Source of the DNA: Corynebacterium sp.
GTDB lineage: Bacteria > Actinomycetota > Actinomycetes > Mycobacteriales > Mycobacteriaceae
Length of the DNA stretch: 25,000 nucleotides
Assembly: GCA_030450335.1 (NCBI GenBank)
Contig: JAKDIS010000026.1
Coordinates: forward strand, 1 to 25,000
Reading direction: 5' to 3'
The position numbers and the translations under genes were made by a program. Each line of letters starts with the position of its first letter. The first letter of the stretch is position 1. Under the pieces are notes generated by a model, which did no database searches, was not told the origin of the DNA, and saw nothing but the letters and a program-made list of their open reading frames with translations. Positions 13,977-25,000 of the stretch are shown here, one piece after another.

Positions 13977-15392
13977 GTGACCGTTCGAGCCGTGCTCAGC
14001 CCGATCGCCACCGCCGCAGGACGCCGAGACGAACTGATCACCAGCCTCCAGGGCCCGGTGACGGACATCTTCGAGACACTCCGCCCCGCCGCGCCAGACT
14101 TCAGCGCCGCCCTTGAGACCGCCCTGACCAACAGCGAGGACGTCCTCGTCGGCACCGGCGAGCCCATGTTCGACTCCCGGCTGGCCGCCGCCGCAGGCGT
14201 GGCCCACTTCCTCATCGCCGGCGGCGAGCAGGACCACCTCCAGCTCCAGCAGGTCTCCGGGCAGCTCGTGCGCTCCGGACGCGTCCCGCGCGGGATCTCG
14301 CTGCTCGACCGGCCCGAGGCGTCGTCGTCCGCCCTGGAGTCCGAGGGCACCGCGGTGTCCTTCGTCGCCCTGGACACCGTCGGCCAGGCAGAGCCGGGCA
14401 CCCCGGTCATCGGGCCCGAGGTCTTCGAACGCAACCTGATCGCCCAGGCCCGCGCCGCCAAGGCGCACATCGTCCTGCCCGAGGGCGACGACGACCGCAT
14501 CCTCGAGGCCGCGCACCAGCTGCTCGCCCGCCGCGTCTGCGACCTGACGATCCTCGGCGACCCGGCGACCATGGCCTCACGCGCACACGAACTCGGGTAC
14601 GACCTGAGCTCCGCGACGTTGACCGACCCCACCTCCGGCGACGACCTCGAGCGTTTCGCCGAGGAGTTCGCCGAACTACGCAAGGCCAAGGGCGTGACCA
14701 TCGACGAGGCGCGGGAGACGATGAAGGACATCTCCTACTACGCCACCATGATGATCCACCTCGGCAAGGCCGACGGCATGGTCTCCGGGGCGGCGCACAC
14801 CACCGCCCACACCATCAAGCCCAGTTTCCAGATCATCAAGACCGCGCCGGACGCCTCCATCGTCTCCTCGATCTTCCTCATGGTCATGGACGGGGTGCTG
14901 TGGGCCTTCGGTGACTGCGCGGTCAACCCGGACCCCACCCCCGAGCAGCTCGCCGAGATCGCCGTGGTCTCGGCCAAGACCGCCAGCCAGTTCGGCATCG
15001 ACGCCAAGGTCGCGATGCTGTCCTACTCGACCGGCAGCTCCGGTGCGGGTGAGGACGTGGAGGCAGTGGCCGAGGCCGTGCAGATCGCCCGGGAGCAGGA
15101 CCCCGACCTCGAGGTCGACGGCCCGCTGCAGTTCGACGCCGCGGTCGTGGAATCCGTCGGCCAGAAGAAGATGCCCGGCTCCGACGTGGCGGGCAAGGCC
15201 ACCGTGTTCGTCTTCCCGGACCTCAACGCCGGCAACATCACCTACAAGGCCGTGCAGCGCACCGCCGACGCCCTCGCCGTCGGCCCGATCCTGCAGGGAC
15301 TGAACAAGCCGGTCAACGACCTGTCGCGCGGGGCGACCGTCCCCGACATCGTGAACACCGTCGCCATCACCGCAATCCAGGCCGGAAACTAA
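13977..15392 (+). CDS. pta: Phosphate acetyltransferase Pta
   Basis: Interconverts acetyl-CoA and acetyl phosphate. The catalytic PTA/PTB domain spans about 150-471, with [15 protein letters not shown] near its start, the [16 protein letters not shown] segment, [10 protein letters not shown], and [12 protein letters not shown] near the end. About 145 residues precede it, shorter than the N-terminal part of the long enterobacterial enzyme and like C. glutamicum Pta. GTG 13977 has AAGGAG 5 bp upstream. ackA follows after 16 bp, so the two form one operon for acetate activation and overflow. Confidence 0.95.
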   Translation: MTVRAVLSPIATAAGRRDELITSLQGPVTDIFETLRPAAPDFSAALETALTNSEDVLVGTGEPMFDSRLAAAAGVAHFLIAGGEQDHLQLQQVSGQLVRSGRVPRGISLLDRPEASSSALESEGTAVSFVALDTVGQAEPGTPVIGPEVFERNLIAQARAAKAHIVLPEGDDDRILEAAHQLLARRVCDLTILGDPATMASRAHELGYDLSSATLTDPTSGDDLERFAEEFAELRKAKGVTIDEARETMKDISYYATMMIHLGKADGMVSGAAHTTAHTIKPSFQIIKTAPDASIVSSIFLMVMDGVLWAFGDCAVNPDPTPEQLAEIAVVSAKTASQFGIDAKVAMLSYSTGSSGAGEDVEAVAEAVQIAREQDPDLEVDGPLQFDAAVVESVGQKKMPGSDVAGKATVFVFPDLNAGNITYKAVQRTADALAVGPILQGLNKPVNDLSRGATVPDIVNTVAITAIQAGN

Positions 15393-15408
15393 CCGAAAGG
15401 ACCTTCCC

Positions 15409-16626
15409 ATGACCTCGAGCAAAACGTACGTCCTCGTCCTCAACTCCGGATCCTCGTCGATCAAGTTCCAGGTCATCGACCTGAACGCCGACGCCCAGAG
15501 CGGCCCGTTCCTCTCCGGCCTGGTCGAGCAGATCGGCGAGAGCCGCGGCCACATCAAGCTCATCACCGAAGACCAGACCATCGAGGACCGTCGCCCGATC
15601 CTGAGCCACTCCGTGGGCCTGGAACGTGCCTTCGGCATGATGTCCCTGCTCGGCGTGGGACCCCAGGACCTCGACATCTCCGCGGTCGGCCACCGTGTGG
15701 TCCACGGCGGCAGCAAGTTCTCCGAGCCCGTCGTGATCAACGACGAGATCGTCGAGGACATGCGCTCGCTCATCCCGCTGGCTCCGCTGCACAACCCGGC
15801 CAACATCGACGGCATCGAGAACGCCCGCACCCTGCTGCCGGATGTCGAGCACGTCGCCGTGTTCGACACCGCCTTCTTCCACACCCTCCCGGAGGCCGCC
15901 TCGCGCTACGGTCTGAACCGTGAGGTCGCCGACCAGTACCACATCCGGCGCTACGGCTTCCACGGCACCAGCCACCAGTACGTCTCCGGCCTCGTCCCGG
16001 GTGTCCTCGGCAAGGACGCCGCGGACATCAACCAGATCACCCTGCACCTGGGCAACGGCGCGTCCATGGCGGCGATCCGCGGCGGCGTGCCCCAGGACAC
16101 CACCATGGGCCTGACCCCGCTGGAGGGCCTGGTCATGGGTACGCGTACCGGCGACATCGACGCCGGCATCATCTTCCACCTCTACCGTGAGGGCAAGATG
16201 ACCATCGACGAGATCGACACCCTGTTCAACAAGCGCTCCGGGCTGAAGGGGCTGGCCGGTGCCAACGACTTCCGCCTGATCCAGGAGCTCATCAACGAGG
16301 GCGACGAGAACGCGAAGGAGGCCTACGACATCTACGTCCACCGCGTGCGACGCTACGTGGGTGCCTTCATGCTGCAGCTCGGACGCCTCGACGCGGTGGT
16401 GTTCACCGCCGGTGTCGGTGAGAACCACGTCGGCATCCGCCGCGACACCATGGCCGACCTGGAGAACTTCGGCATCGAGATCGACGACGCCCGCAACCGC
16501 AACGAGGAAGGTGTGGAGGGCCCGCGGGTGATCTCCACCGAGGGCTCCGCGGTCAAGGTGCTGGTCGTTCCAACCAACGAGGAGCTGGCGATCGCCCGCG
16601 CCGCGCTGAAGCTCTCCCAGGCCTGA
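15409..16626 (+). CDS. ackA: Acetate kinase AckA
   Basis: Interconverts acetyl phosphate plus ADP and acetate plus ATP. Full-length 405 residues with the family N-terminal signature [12 protein letters not shown] (9-20), GHRVVHGG (94-101), phosphate-site FDTAFF around D153, FHGTSH (184-189), HLGNGAS (213-219) and FTAGVGEN near the C-terminus. ATG 15409 is preceded by AAAGGA. It lies 16 bp after pta and is convergent with pknG; only 23 bp separate the two stops. Confidence 0.97.
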   Translation: MTSSKTYVLVLNSGSSSIKFQVIDLNADAQSGPFLSGLVEQIGESRGHIKLITEDQTIEDRRPILSHSVGLERAFGMMSLLGVGPQDLDISAVGHRVVHGGSKFSEPVVINDEIVEDMRSLIPLAPLHNPANIDGIENARTLLPDVEHVAVFDTAFFHTLPEAASRYGLNREVADQYHIRRYGFHGTSHQYVSGLVPGVLGKDAADINQITLHLGNGASMAAIRGGVPQDTTMGLTPLEGLVMGTRTGDIDAGIIFHLYREGKMTIDEIDTLFNKRSGLKGLAGANDFRLIQELINEGDENAKEAYDIYVHRVRRYVGAFMLQLGRLDAVVFTAGVGENHVGIRRDTMADLENFGIEIDDARNRNEEGVEGPRVISTEGSAVKVLVVPTNEELAIARAALKLSQA

Positions 16627-16649
16627 GCCGCCCGGGTGAGCCTGCGCCT

Positions 16650-20298
<3,649 letters not shown>

Positions 20299-20302
<4 letters not shown>

Positions 20303-21753
20303 AGGTACTCCTGGAGGCGGGGCCGGGTTCCGTAGATGATGCAGAGGGCAGAGAGGATGCCCAGCAGGATCACCAGCGCGGAGACCTGCTGGGCGGAGAC
20401 ACGGGAATCGGCGAGGTAGGTGCGCAACTGGTCACGGGTGTCGTCGATCAACGAGCGCAGGTTCTCGTCCAGCTGCTGGTAGGGGTGGGTGTCGGAGTCG
20501 CCGATGGTGGCGTTGATCGCGGCGGCGTAGTCGCCCTGCTGGACGTGGGCCAGCATCTGCGCGTGGGCGTTGTCCCAGGCACGCAGGTTCTCCCGCGCCT
20601 CGTCGAGCACGTCCCGGTCGCCGACGGTGTTGCGGAGCGCCTCCAGCCCGCTGTCCAGGCGGGTGACCTGGTCGGAGAAGTTGGTCTGGGTGTCGTCGGT
20701 GTACTCGCGCTGCACCAGGCCCAGGGCCTCGGTGGTTCGGGTCTGCTGCACGGTGATGCGCAGCGAGGTCAGCGACTCCAACGGCTGGGCGGTGCCGTCC
20801 AGCCCGCGGGTGCCGTCGGTCCAGGTGGTCAGCGCCGCGCCACCGGCCCACAGCAGCGACAGGGTCATCAGCACCGTCGCCGCGGCGTAGCCGCCGTTGA
20901 TCCGCCGGTTGGTCTGCGCGGCAAGCCAGAACTGGGCCACGAGCAGCAGCAGGACCGCGGCGACCAGGCCGGACATGGCGAACCAGCCGGGTTTGGTCAG
21001 GGCGAGCTGCTGTTCGGCGACCTCGGAACTGGTGTTGGAGTACAGCTCTCCCGCGGCCGGGAGGATCTCCTCCTGCATCATCGTGCTCGCCTGCGTCACG
21101 TAGGCGGCACCGACCGGGTTGGCCTGCCGGTTGTTCACCCCGGACTCGGTGATCAGGCTGGTGTAGATCGGCAGTTTCTCCTGGATCTCCAGGATCAACG
21201 CCATCTCGCGGGTGGACGGGTCGTCGATGCCGTTGGCTGCGCGGATGATCGCCCGGGAGGCGATGTCGACGGCCTCGCGGTAGGACGCGTCGGTGTCGGC
21301 GCCGCCCGCGGCGTCCTCCACGAAGCCGGTGGTCGCCACCGAGTCGGCGACCGACAGGGAGTTGTACAGCTCCTGGGCGGCGAAGGAGACCGGCTCGGTC
21401 CGGTTGACCAGGGTGTTCAGCGAGCCCTGCTGCTTGGACGACTGGGCGGCCATCGCGCCGCCGGCGGCGAGGATCGCCAGGACCAGGATCACCGAGACCA
21501 CGGTCAGCAGGCCCGGTGTCGTGGAGACGAAGCGGCGGAACCGCCGGGGGACCTCCATCGCCGGGGTGAAGACGCTCAGCCGGCGTGAGCCGTGGCCGTC
21601 GGTGGTGGTGTCGTCCATCCACCGGTCGGTGTCCTGGCGACGGCCGCCGGGCCCGATCGCGGTGCCTTCGTCCAGGGTCGTGAACGTGCCGGTCGAGGCC
21701 GGATCGGTGGCCCCGTCACTCGGATCTCGTGTCGGCACGGGCATGTAGGACAT
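20299..21753 (-). CDS. glnX: Membrane signalling protein GlnX (PknG pathway)
   Basis: A 484-residue integral membrane protein linking periplasmic GlnH to cytoplasmic PknG. Four transmembrane segments are visible at about 81-103, 257-279, 287-308 and 455-474, with an N-terminal cytoplasmic tail of about 75 residues and two helical extracytoplasmic domains (104-256 and 309-454). This topology and the gene order match mycobacterial and corynebacterial GlnX. ATG 21753 is the first start, but a promoter with -10 TAGGAT (21757-21752) would make the second ATG, 21744 (MPVPTRDP), a leaderless start; no ribosome binding site precedes 21753. A perfect palindrome covers both. Confidence 0.9.
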
Positions 21754-21760
21754 CCTACAT
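21743..21760. repeat. 8-2-8 palindrome over the glnX start
   Basis: ATGTAGGA-CA-TCCTACAT is perfect over 8-bp arms. It covers the likely -10 and both candidate start codons of glnX and lies in the divergent region shared with the ABC-2 operon. It could be an operator; as RNA it would place the AUG of 21753 in the loop of a 7-bp stem. Confidence 0.7.
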
Positions 21761-21782
21761 TCGAGGGGCGAAGAAGTGTCAG
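21752..21782 (-). promoter_or_regulatory. Possible glnX promoter
   Basis: On the minus strand CTGACA (21782-21777) precedes TAGGAT (21757-21752) by 19 bp, or TGACAC by 18 bp. The expected start coincides with ATG 21744, giving a leaderless message. The -10 lies inside the palindrome. Confidence 0.4.
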
Positions 21783-21818
21783 CACCCGGGGTCAGTGGCG
21801 TATGGCACGATGGGGGAC

Positions 21819-22814
21819 ATGATTGACGTCGAATCCTTGACCAAGCGGTACGGTTCCGCGACCGTCGTGGACGACCTGAACTTTTCGGTGCAGCCGGGGA
21901 TCGTCACCGGATTCCTGGGGCCGAACGGTGCAGGCAAGTCCACCACCATGCGTATGATCGTCGGCCTCGACCGTGCCTCCGCCGGCACCGCCACCATCGA
22001 CGGGATGCGCTACGACCAGTACGCCAAGCCGCTGCACAAGGTCGGCACGCTGCTGGACGCCAAGTGGGTGCACCCCAACCGCACCGCGGCGAACCACCTG
22101 CGGTGGCTGGCGGCGGCGAACGGATTCTCGCGCAAGCGGGTGGACGAGGTCCTCGACCTCGTCGGGTTGAGCGACGTCGCCGGCAAGAAGGCCGGGAACT
22201 TCTCCCTGGGTATGGGCCAGCGCCTCGGCCTCGCCGTCGCCCTGCTGGGCGACCCGGAGGTCCTGATCCTGGACGAGCCGGTCAACGGTCTGGACCCGGA
22301 GGGTATCCGGTGGGTCCGTGACTTCGTGCGTCACCTGGCGTCCGAGGGTCGCACGGTCATGATCAGTTCGCACCTGCTCAGTGAGATGGCGCAGACCGCC
22401 GACCACCTGGTGGTCATCGGCCGTGGCCGGCTGGTGGCGGACACCTCCACCCACGACTTCATCAAGAACGCCTCCACGGCGACCACGGTGGTGCGCACCG
22501 ACCACCTGCCGGAGATGAAGAATGCGCTCAGGGAGGAGTCCGTGGCCTTCGAGCAGAGCACCGACGACGACGGCCGCGACATCCTCGTCCTGGAGGACAC
22601 CGAACCCGACGAGGTCGGCGCCATCGCCTACACCTACGGTCTGCTGCTGCGTGAGCTCAGCGAGCGTCGCGCCTCCCTGGAGGACGCGTTCATGCGGATG
22701 ACCGGGCACGCGGTGGACTACCACGCGAACCTGGGCGACGGGCCCGACGGCATCGGGGACGTCCCCGACCTCAGCGCCCTGCCGACCACCCCGACCTCCG
22801 AGGGGGAGAAGTAA
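21819..22814 (+). CDS. ABC-2 type exporter, ATP-binding protein
   Basis: A 331-residue ATPase of the BcrA/NatA-like class. Walker A GPNGAGKST (34-42), signature SLGMGQR (129-135), Walker B VLILDEP (148-154) with NGLDPEG following, and H-loop SSHLLSEM (183-190) are all intact. Its C-terminal extension of about 100 residues is usual for this class. The ATG at 21819 is preferred because the fold begins at once (MIDVESLTKRYG) and GGGGGA precedes it; ATG 21810 is an alternative. It overlaps the permease start by one base (TAATG). The operon is divergent from glnX, 65 bp apart. The substrate is unknown; peptide or drug export or lantibiotic-type immunity are typical of the family. Confidence 0.92.
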   Translation: MIDVESLTKRYGSATVVDDLNFSVQPGIVTGFLGPNGAGKSTTMRMIVGLDRASAGTATIDGMRYDQYAKPLHKVGTLLDAKWVHPNRTAANHLRWLAAANGFSRKRVDEVLDLVGLSDVAGKKAGNFSLGMGQRLGLAVALLGDPEVLILDEPVNGLDPEGIRWVRDFVRHLASEGRTVMISSHLLSEMAQTADHLVVIGRGRLVADTSTHDFIKNASTATTVVRTDHLPEMKNALREESVAFEQSTDDDGRDILVLEDTEPDEVGAIAYTYGLLLRELSERRASLEDAFMRMTGHAVDYHANLGDGPDGIGDVPDLSALPTTPTSEGEK

Positions 22815-23626
22815 TGCTCGCACACACGATCAACGCCGAGTGGATCAAGATCCGCACCACCAAGGCGGTCTACTGGACCTCCGCGCTCATCGTCGTCTTC
22901 TCCGTGGCCTTCGGCGGGTTCATGGGGTGGGCGAACGCGATGAACTACAACATGGCCGTCGACGACGGCAACGCGGAGCTCGCCGCCGCCAGCGTGGAGG
23001 GGCTCACCGTCTCCAGCGCCCTGCTGGGTCTGCAGCTCTTCGGGGTGATGATCCTCCTGATCCAGGGTGCGCTGCTGGTCACCGGCGAGTACGGCAACAA
23101 CACCGCCAAGTCGAATGTGCTGGCGGTGCCGAAGCGCTGGCAGCTGCCGGTGGCCAAGTTCATCGTCTACGGCGTGATCGCCGCGGTGGTCACGCTCGTG
23201 TCCGCCGTGATCAGCGTGCTCGTGACCCGGTGGGCGGCCGGCACCCAGATCGACGACGACGCGCTCCTGTCCAACATCTCCCTGTCCGCCGACGACGCCT
23301 GGACGGTCGTCCTGCGCATGGTGATCTACTCGCTCGGCGCGGTCGCCCTGGCGATCGGCGTGGCGTACCTGGTGCGCCGCACCGCCGGTGCCATGGCCGT
23401 CCTGCTGCTGTGGGTCCTCGTCCTCGAGGACATCGTCTCGATGGTGCCGAAGGTGAAGGACTGGGTTCCCCAGTACCTCCCGTTCAACAACATCGGCTCG
23501 GCGGTGAACCTCAACGACATCGCGGACGCGCCGTGGGGTCAGAACGGTTCGGTGCTCTACTTCGTGGTGGTCTGCCTCGTCGTCTTCGTCATCGGTGCGG
23601 TCACGCTGCGTCGACGTGATGCGTGA
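22814..23626 (+). CDS. ABC-2 type exporter, permease
   Basis: A 270-residue membrane protein with six predicted transmembrane segments (roughly 22-42, 65-90, 115-137, 165-188, 190-212, 245-265) and the N-terminal AEWIKIRTTKAVYWT and GEYGNNTAKSNVLAVP segments seen in ABC-2 permeases paired with BcrA-like ATPases. It starts at ATG 22814, overlapping the ATPase stop, with a GA-rich ribosome binding site, and forms the exporter with the preceding ATPase. The next gene starts 8 bp inside its end. Confidence 0.88.
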   Translation: MLAHTINAEWIKIRTTKAVYWTSALIVVFSVAFGGFMGWANAMNYNMAVDDGNAELAAASVEGLTVSSALLGLQLFGVMILLIQGALLVTGEYGNNTAKSNVLAVPKRWQLPVAKFIVYGVIAAVVTLVSAVISVLVTRWAAGTQIDDDALLSNISLSADDAWTVVLRMVIYSLGAVALAIGVAYLVRRTAGAMAVLLLWVLVLEDIVSMVPKVKDWVPQYLPFNNIGSAVNLNDIADAPWGQNGSVLYFVVVCLVVFVIGAVTLRRRDA

Positions 23627-24851
23627 CGACTCCTCCCGGGCACAGACCCGGGGTACGGGGGGATCTGCTGCGACGATCTCCCTGGCGATGCTCGCCGGCA
23701 TCGCGCTGTTGTCCACCGGCGGTCCCTTCGGTACGGACATGTACCTGCCGTCGCTGCCCGAGATCACCGACGACCTCGGGACCACGGCCTCCCTCACCCA
23801 GCTGACGATCACCGCCTTCATGGTCGGGATGGCCGTCGGCCAGCTCGTGGTGGGGCCGCTCTCCGACCGCGCAGGACGCCACCGCCTGCTGGTCGCGGCC
23901 ACCGTGGTGGGCCTGGCGGCGTCCGTCGTGTGCGCGTTGGCGCCGTCCATCTGGCTCTTCATCGTGGTGCGCTTCTTCCAGGGTGCCGCCGGTGGCGCGG
24001 CGGTGACGCTGGGACGCTCGATGATCGCCGACCGGTTGTCCGGCGCCTCCGCGGCGGCGGCCCTGTCGACGATGATGATCTTCACCTCCGTCGCCCCGAT
24101 CGTCACGCCCGTGGTGGGTGGCGCCGTCGCCGGCCTGGCAGGGTGGCGGGCGGTGTTCTGGACGCTGGCGGGCATCGCCGTGGCCCAGGTGCTGGTTGCC
24201 GTGCTCCTGCCGGAGACCCATCCGGCGGAGAAACGCACCGAGGGCGCGATGCTCGTGGTGTACCGGCGCATGGCCGGGTTGTTCCGCGTGGGCCCGTACA
24301 TGGGGCACCTCGTGGCCTTCGCCATCGGTTTCGGTGGCTTCTTCGCCTTCGTCTCCGGCTCGTCCTTCGTGATGCAGGAGCAGTTCGGGCTCACCGCGTC
24401 CCAGTTCAGCCTGGTCTTCGCCGGCAACGCGGTGGCACTGGTGCTGGCGAACATGGTCAACGCCCGGGTCGTGGCCCTGGTCGGTCCCGCCCGGATGCAG
24501 GCGATCGGGCAGGTCCTGCTGATCACCGGTGGTCTCGGGCTGCTCGTCATCGCCCTGACGGTGCACTCGCTGGTGCCGGTGATCGTCTTCACCTTCGTGG
24601 CGACGATCGGTACGGGCCTGAACCTGGGCAACACGACCGCCCTGGCGATGGACCTGACACCGGGGCGTGCGGGGGCGGGTTCGGCACTGCTGGGTGCCGG
24701 GCAGTTCCTCGCCGCCGGCATCGTCGCGCCGCTGGTGGGGCTGGGGGAGGACGGTCTGCTGACCATGGCCACGGTCATGGTGGTGTGCGCCTGCGTCGCC
24801 GCAGTCGGTGGTCTCTACGGTAGGCGCGGGGCGCGGCAGCAAAAGTCCTAG
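23619..24851 (+). CDS. Bcr/CflA-type multidrug MFS transporter
   Basis: A 410-residue, 12-segment major facilitator. It has DMYLPSLP (40-47) after the first helix, a hallmark of the Bcr/CflA drug-proton antiporters, and motif A GPLSDRAGRHR (79-89). It probably exports a small molecule or drug; substrate not predictable. ATG 23619 overlaps the permease stop by 8 bp, so it is translationally coupled to the ABC-2 exporter. A longer in-frame start at 23595 is less likely because it would lie deeper inside the permease gene. It ends in TAG, 89 bp before the next gene. Confidence 0.9.
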   Translation: MRDDSSRAQTRGTGGSAATISLAMLAGIALLSTGGPFGTDMYLPSLPEITDDLGTTASLTQLTITAFMVGMAVGQLVVGPLSDRAGRHRLLVAATVVGLAASVVCALAPSIWLFIVVRFFQGAAGGAAVTLGRSMIADRLSGASAAAALSTMMIFTSVAPIVTPVVGGAVAGLAGWRAVFWTLAGIAVAQVLVAVLLPETHPAEKRTEGAMLVVYRRMAGLFRVGPYMGHLVAFAIGFGGFFAFVSGSSFVMQEQFGLTASQFSLVFAGNAVALVLANMVNARVVALVGPARMQAIGQVLLITGGLGLLVIALTVHSLVPVIVFTFVATIGTGLNLGNTTALAMDLTPGRAGAGSALLGAGQFLAAGIVAPLVGLGEDGLLTMATVMVVCACVAAVGGLYGRRGARQQKS

Positions 24852-24854
24852 GTG

Positions 24855-24870
24855 GTGTTCATTCGAACAC
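24855..24870. repeat. Inverted repeat between the MFS gene and the last gene
   Basis: GTGTTC-ATTC-GAACAC is a perfect 6-4-6 repeat starting 4 bp after the MFS stop and about 29 bp upstream of a possible -10. It lacks a T-tract, so an operator for the next gene is at least as likely as a terminator. Confidence 0.5.
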
Positions 24871-24898
24871 GTGGGTCATTCATGTCCGTGCCCTGAGG

Positions 24899-24904
24899 TA
24901 CACT
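24899..24904 (+). promoter_or_regulatory. Possible -10 of the last gene
   Basis: TACACT, 35 bp before ATG 24940. No convincing -35 at 17-18 bp (TCATTC is the closest). AAGGGGGA (24923-24930) is the ribosome binding site, 9 bp before the ATG. Confidence 0.35.
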
Positions 24905-24939
24905 TCGTCCAACAAACGGACAAAGGGGGAACCAGGGTC

Positions 24940-25000
24940 ATGACCACCGACAACACCACACCCGCGATGAGCATGGACGACATCCAACGCCACCTCAACC
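24940..25000 (+). CDS. Start of an unidentified gene, cut by the window edge
   Basis: The first 20 codons are visible: a polar, Thr/Asn-rich N-terminus (MTTDNTTPAM) leading into SMDDIQRHLN. A good ribosome binding site at 24923-24930 and a possible -10 upstream support a real start. Too little is present to name a family. Confidence 0.6.
   Translation, partial: MTTDNTTPAMSMDDIQRHLN

Noticed and set aside
16627..16649. A bidirectional terminator between ackA and pknG.
   Set aside because: The 23-bp gap between the convergent stops shows no convincing stem or T-tract; termination must lie within the coding ends or use another mechanism.
24855..24870. SOS (LexA) box.
   Set aside because: The half-sites are in the wrong order (GTTC-N4-GAAC instead of GAAC-N4-GTTC).

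Overview
The window is GC-rich, gene-dense actinobacterial DNA and fits a high-GC Corynebacterium. The reasons are: a sulfate-assimilation cluster in the corynebacterial order (fpr, sulfite reductase, cysX, cysH, cysD, cysN, a CbiX-type chelatase, cysZ); inverted repeats of the form YAGAC-N6-GTCTR at its promoters, matching the McbR operator known from C. glutamicum; and pta-ackA facing a glnX-glnH-pknG operon whose PknG lacks the mycobacterial rubredoxin motif. The species cannot be named from sequence alone.

Layout. 116-1546 (-) is an NADPH-ferredoxin reductase, divergent from 1988-4825 (+), a sulfite reductase with a repetitive extra N-terminal region of about 395 residues. A small zinc-ribbon/ferredoxin-like gene (cysX) follows. 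At 5115-8599 lies a translationally coupled pair of ABC exporter half-transporters that splits the usual cys cluster in two. The second half (8922-13768) is cysH-cysD-cysN-sirohydrochlorin chelatase-cysZ, tightly overlapping. pta-ackA (13977-16626, +) converges on pknG, glnH and glnX (16650-21753, -; transcribed glnX to pknG with 4-bp overlaps). Divergent from glnX are an ABC-2 type exporter (ATPase plus permease) and an overlapping Bcr/CflA-type MFS transporter (21819-24851). A new gene begins at 24940 and runs off the end.

How the genes work together. CysD/CysN activate sulfate to APS, CysH (APS-reductase type, with CC and CxxC cluster motifs; no cysC is present) reduces it to sulfite, and Sir reduces sulfite to sulfide with electrons from NADPH through the Fpr reductase and a ferredoxin. 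The chelatase inserts iron to make siroheme for Sir, and CysZ is the predicted sulfate permease. GlnH/GlnX/PknG form the amino-acid-sensing kinase branch that controls 2-oxoglutarate dehydrogenase through OdhI, and Pta/AckA interconvert acetyl-CoA and acetate.

The most unusual items are the four-repeat helical extension on the sulfite reductase, with two copies almost identical at DNA level, and the ABC pair whose two nucleotide-binding domains have lost complementary motifs so that exactly one composite ATP site can remain. Several palindromic sites at promoters (cysH, glnX, last gene) are unassigned.
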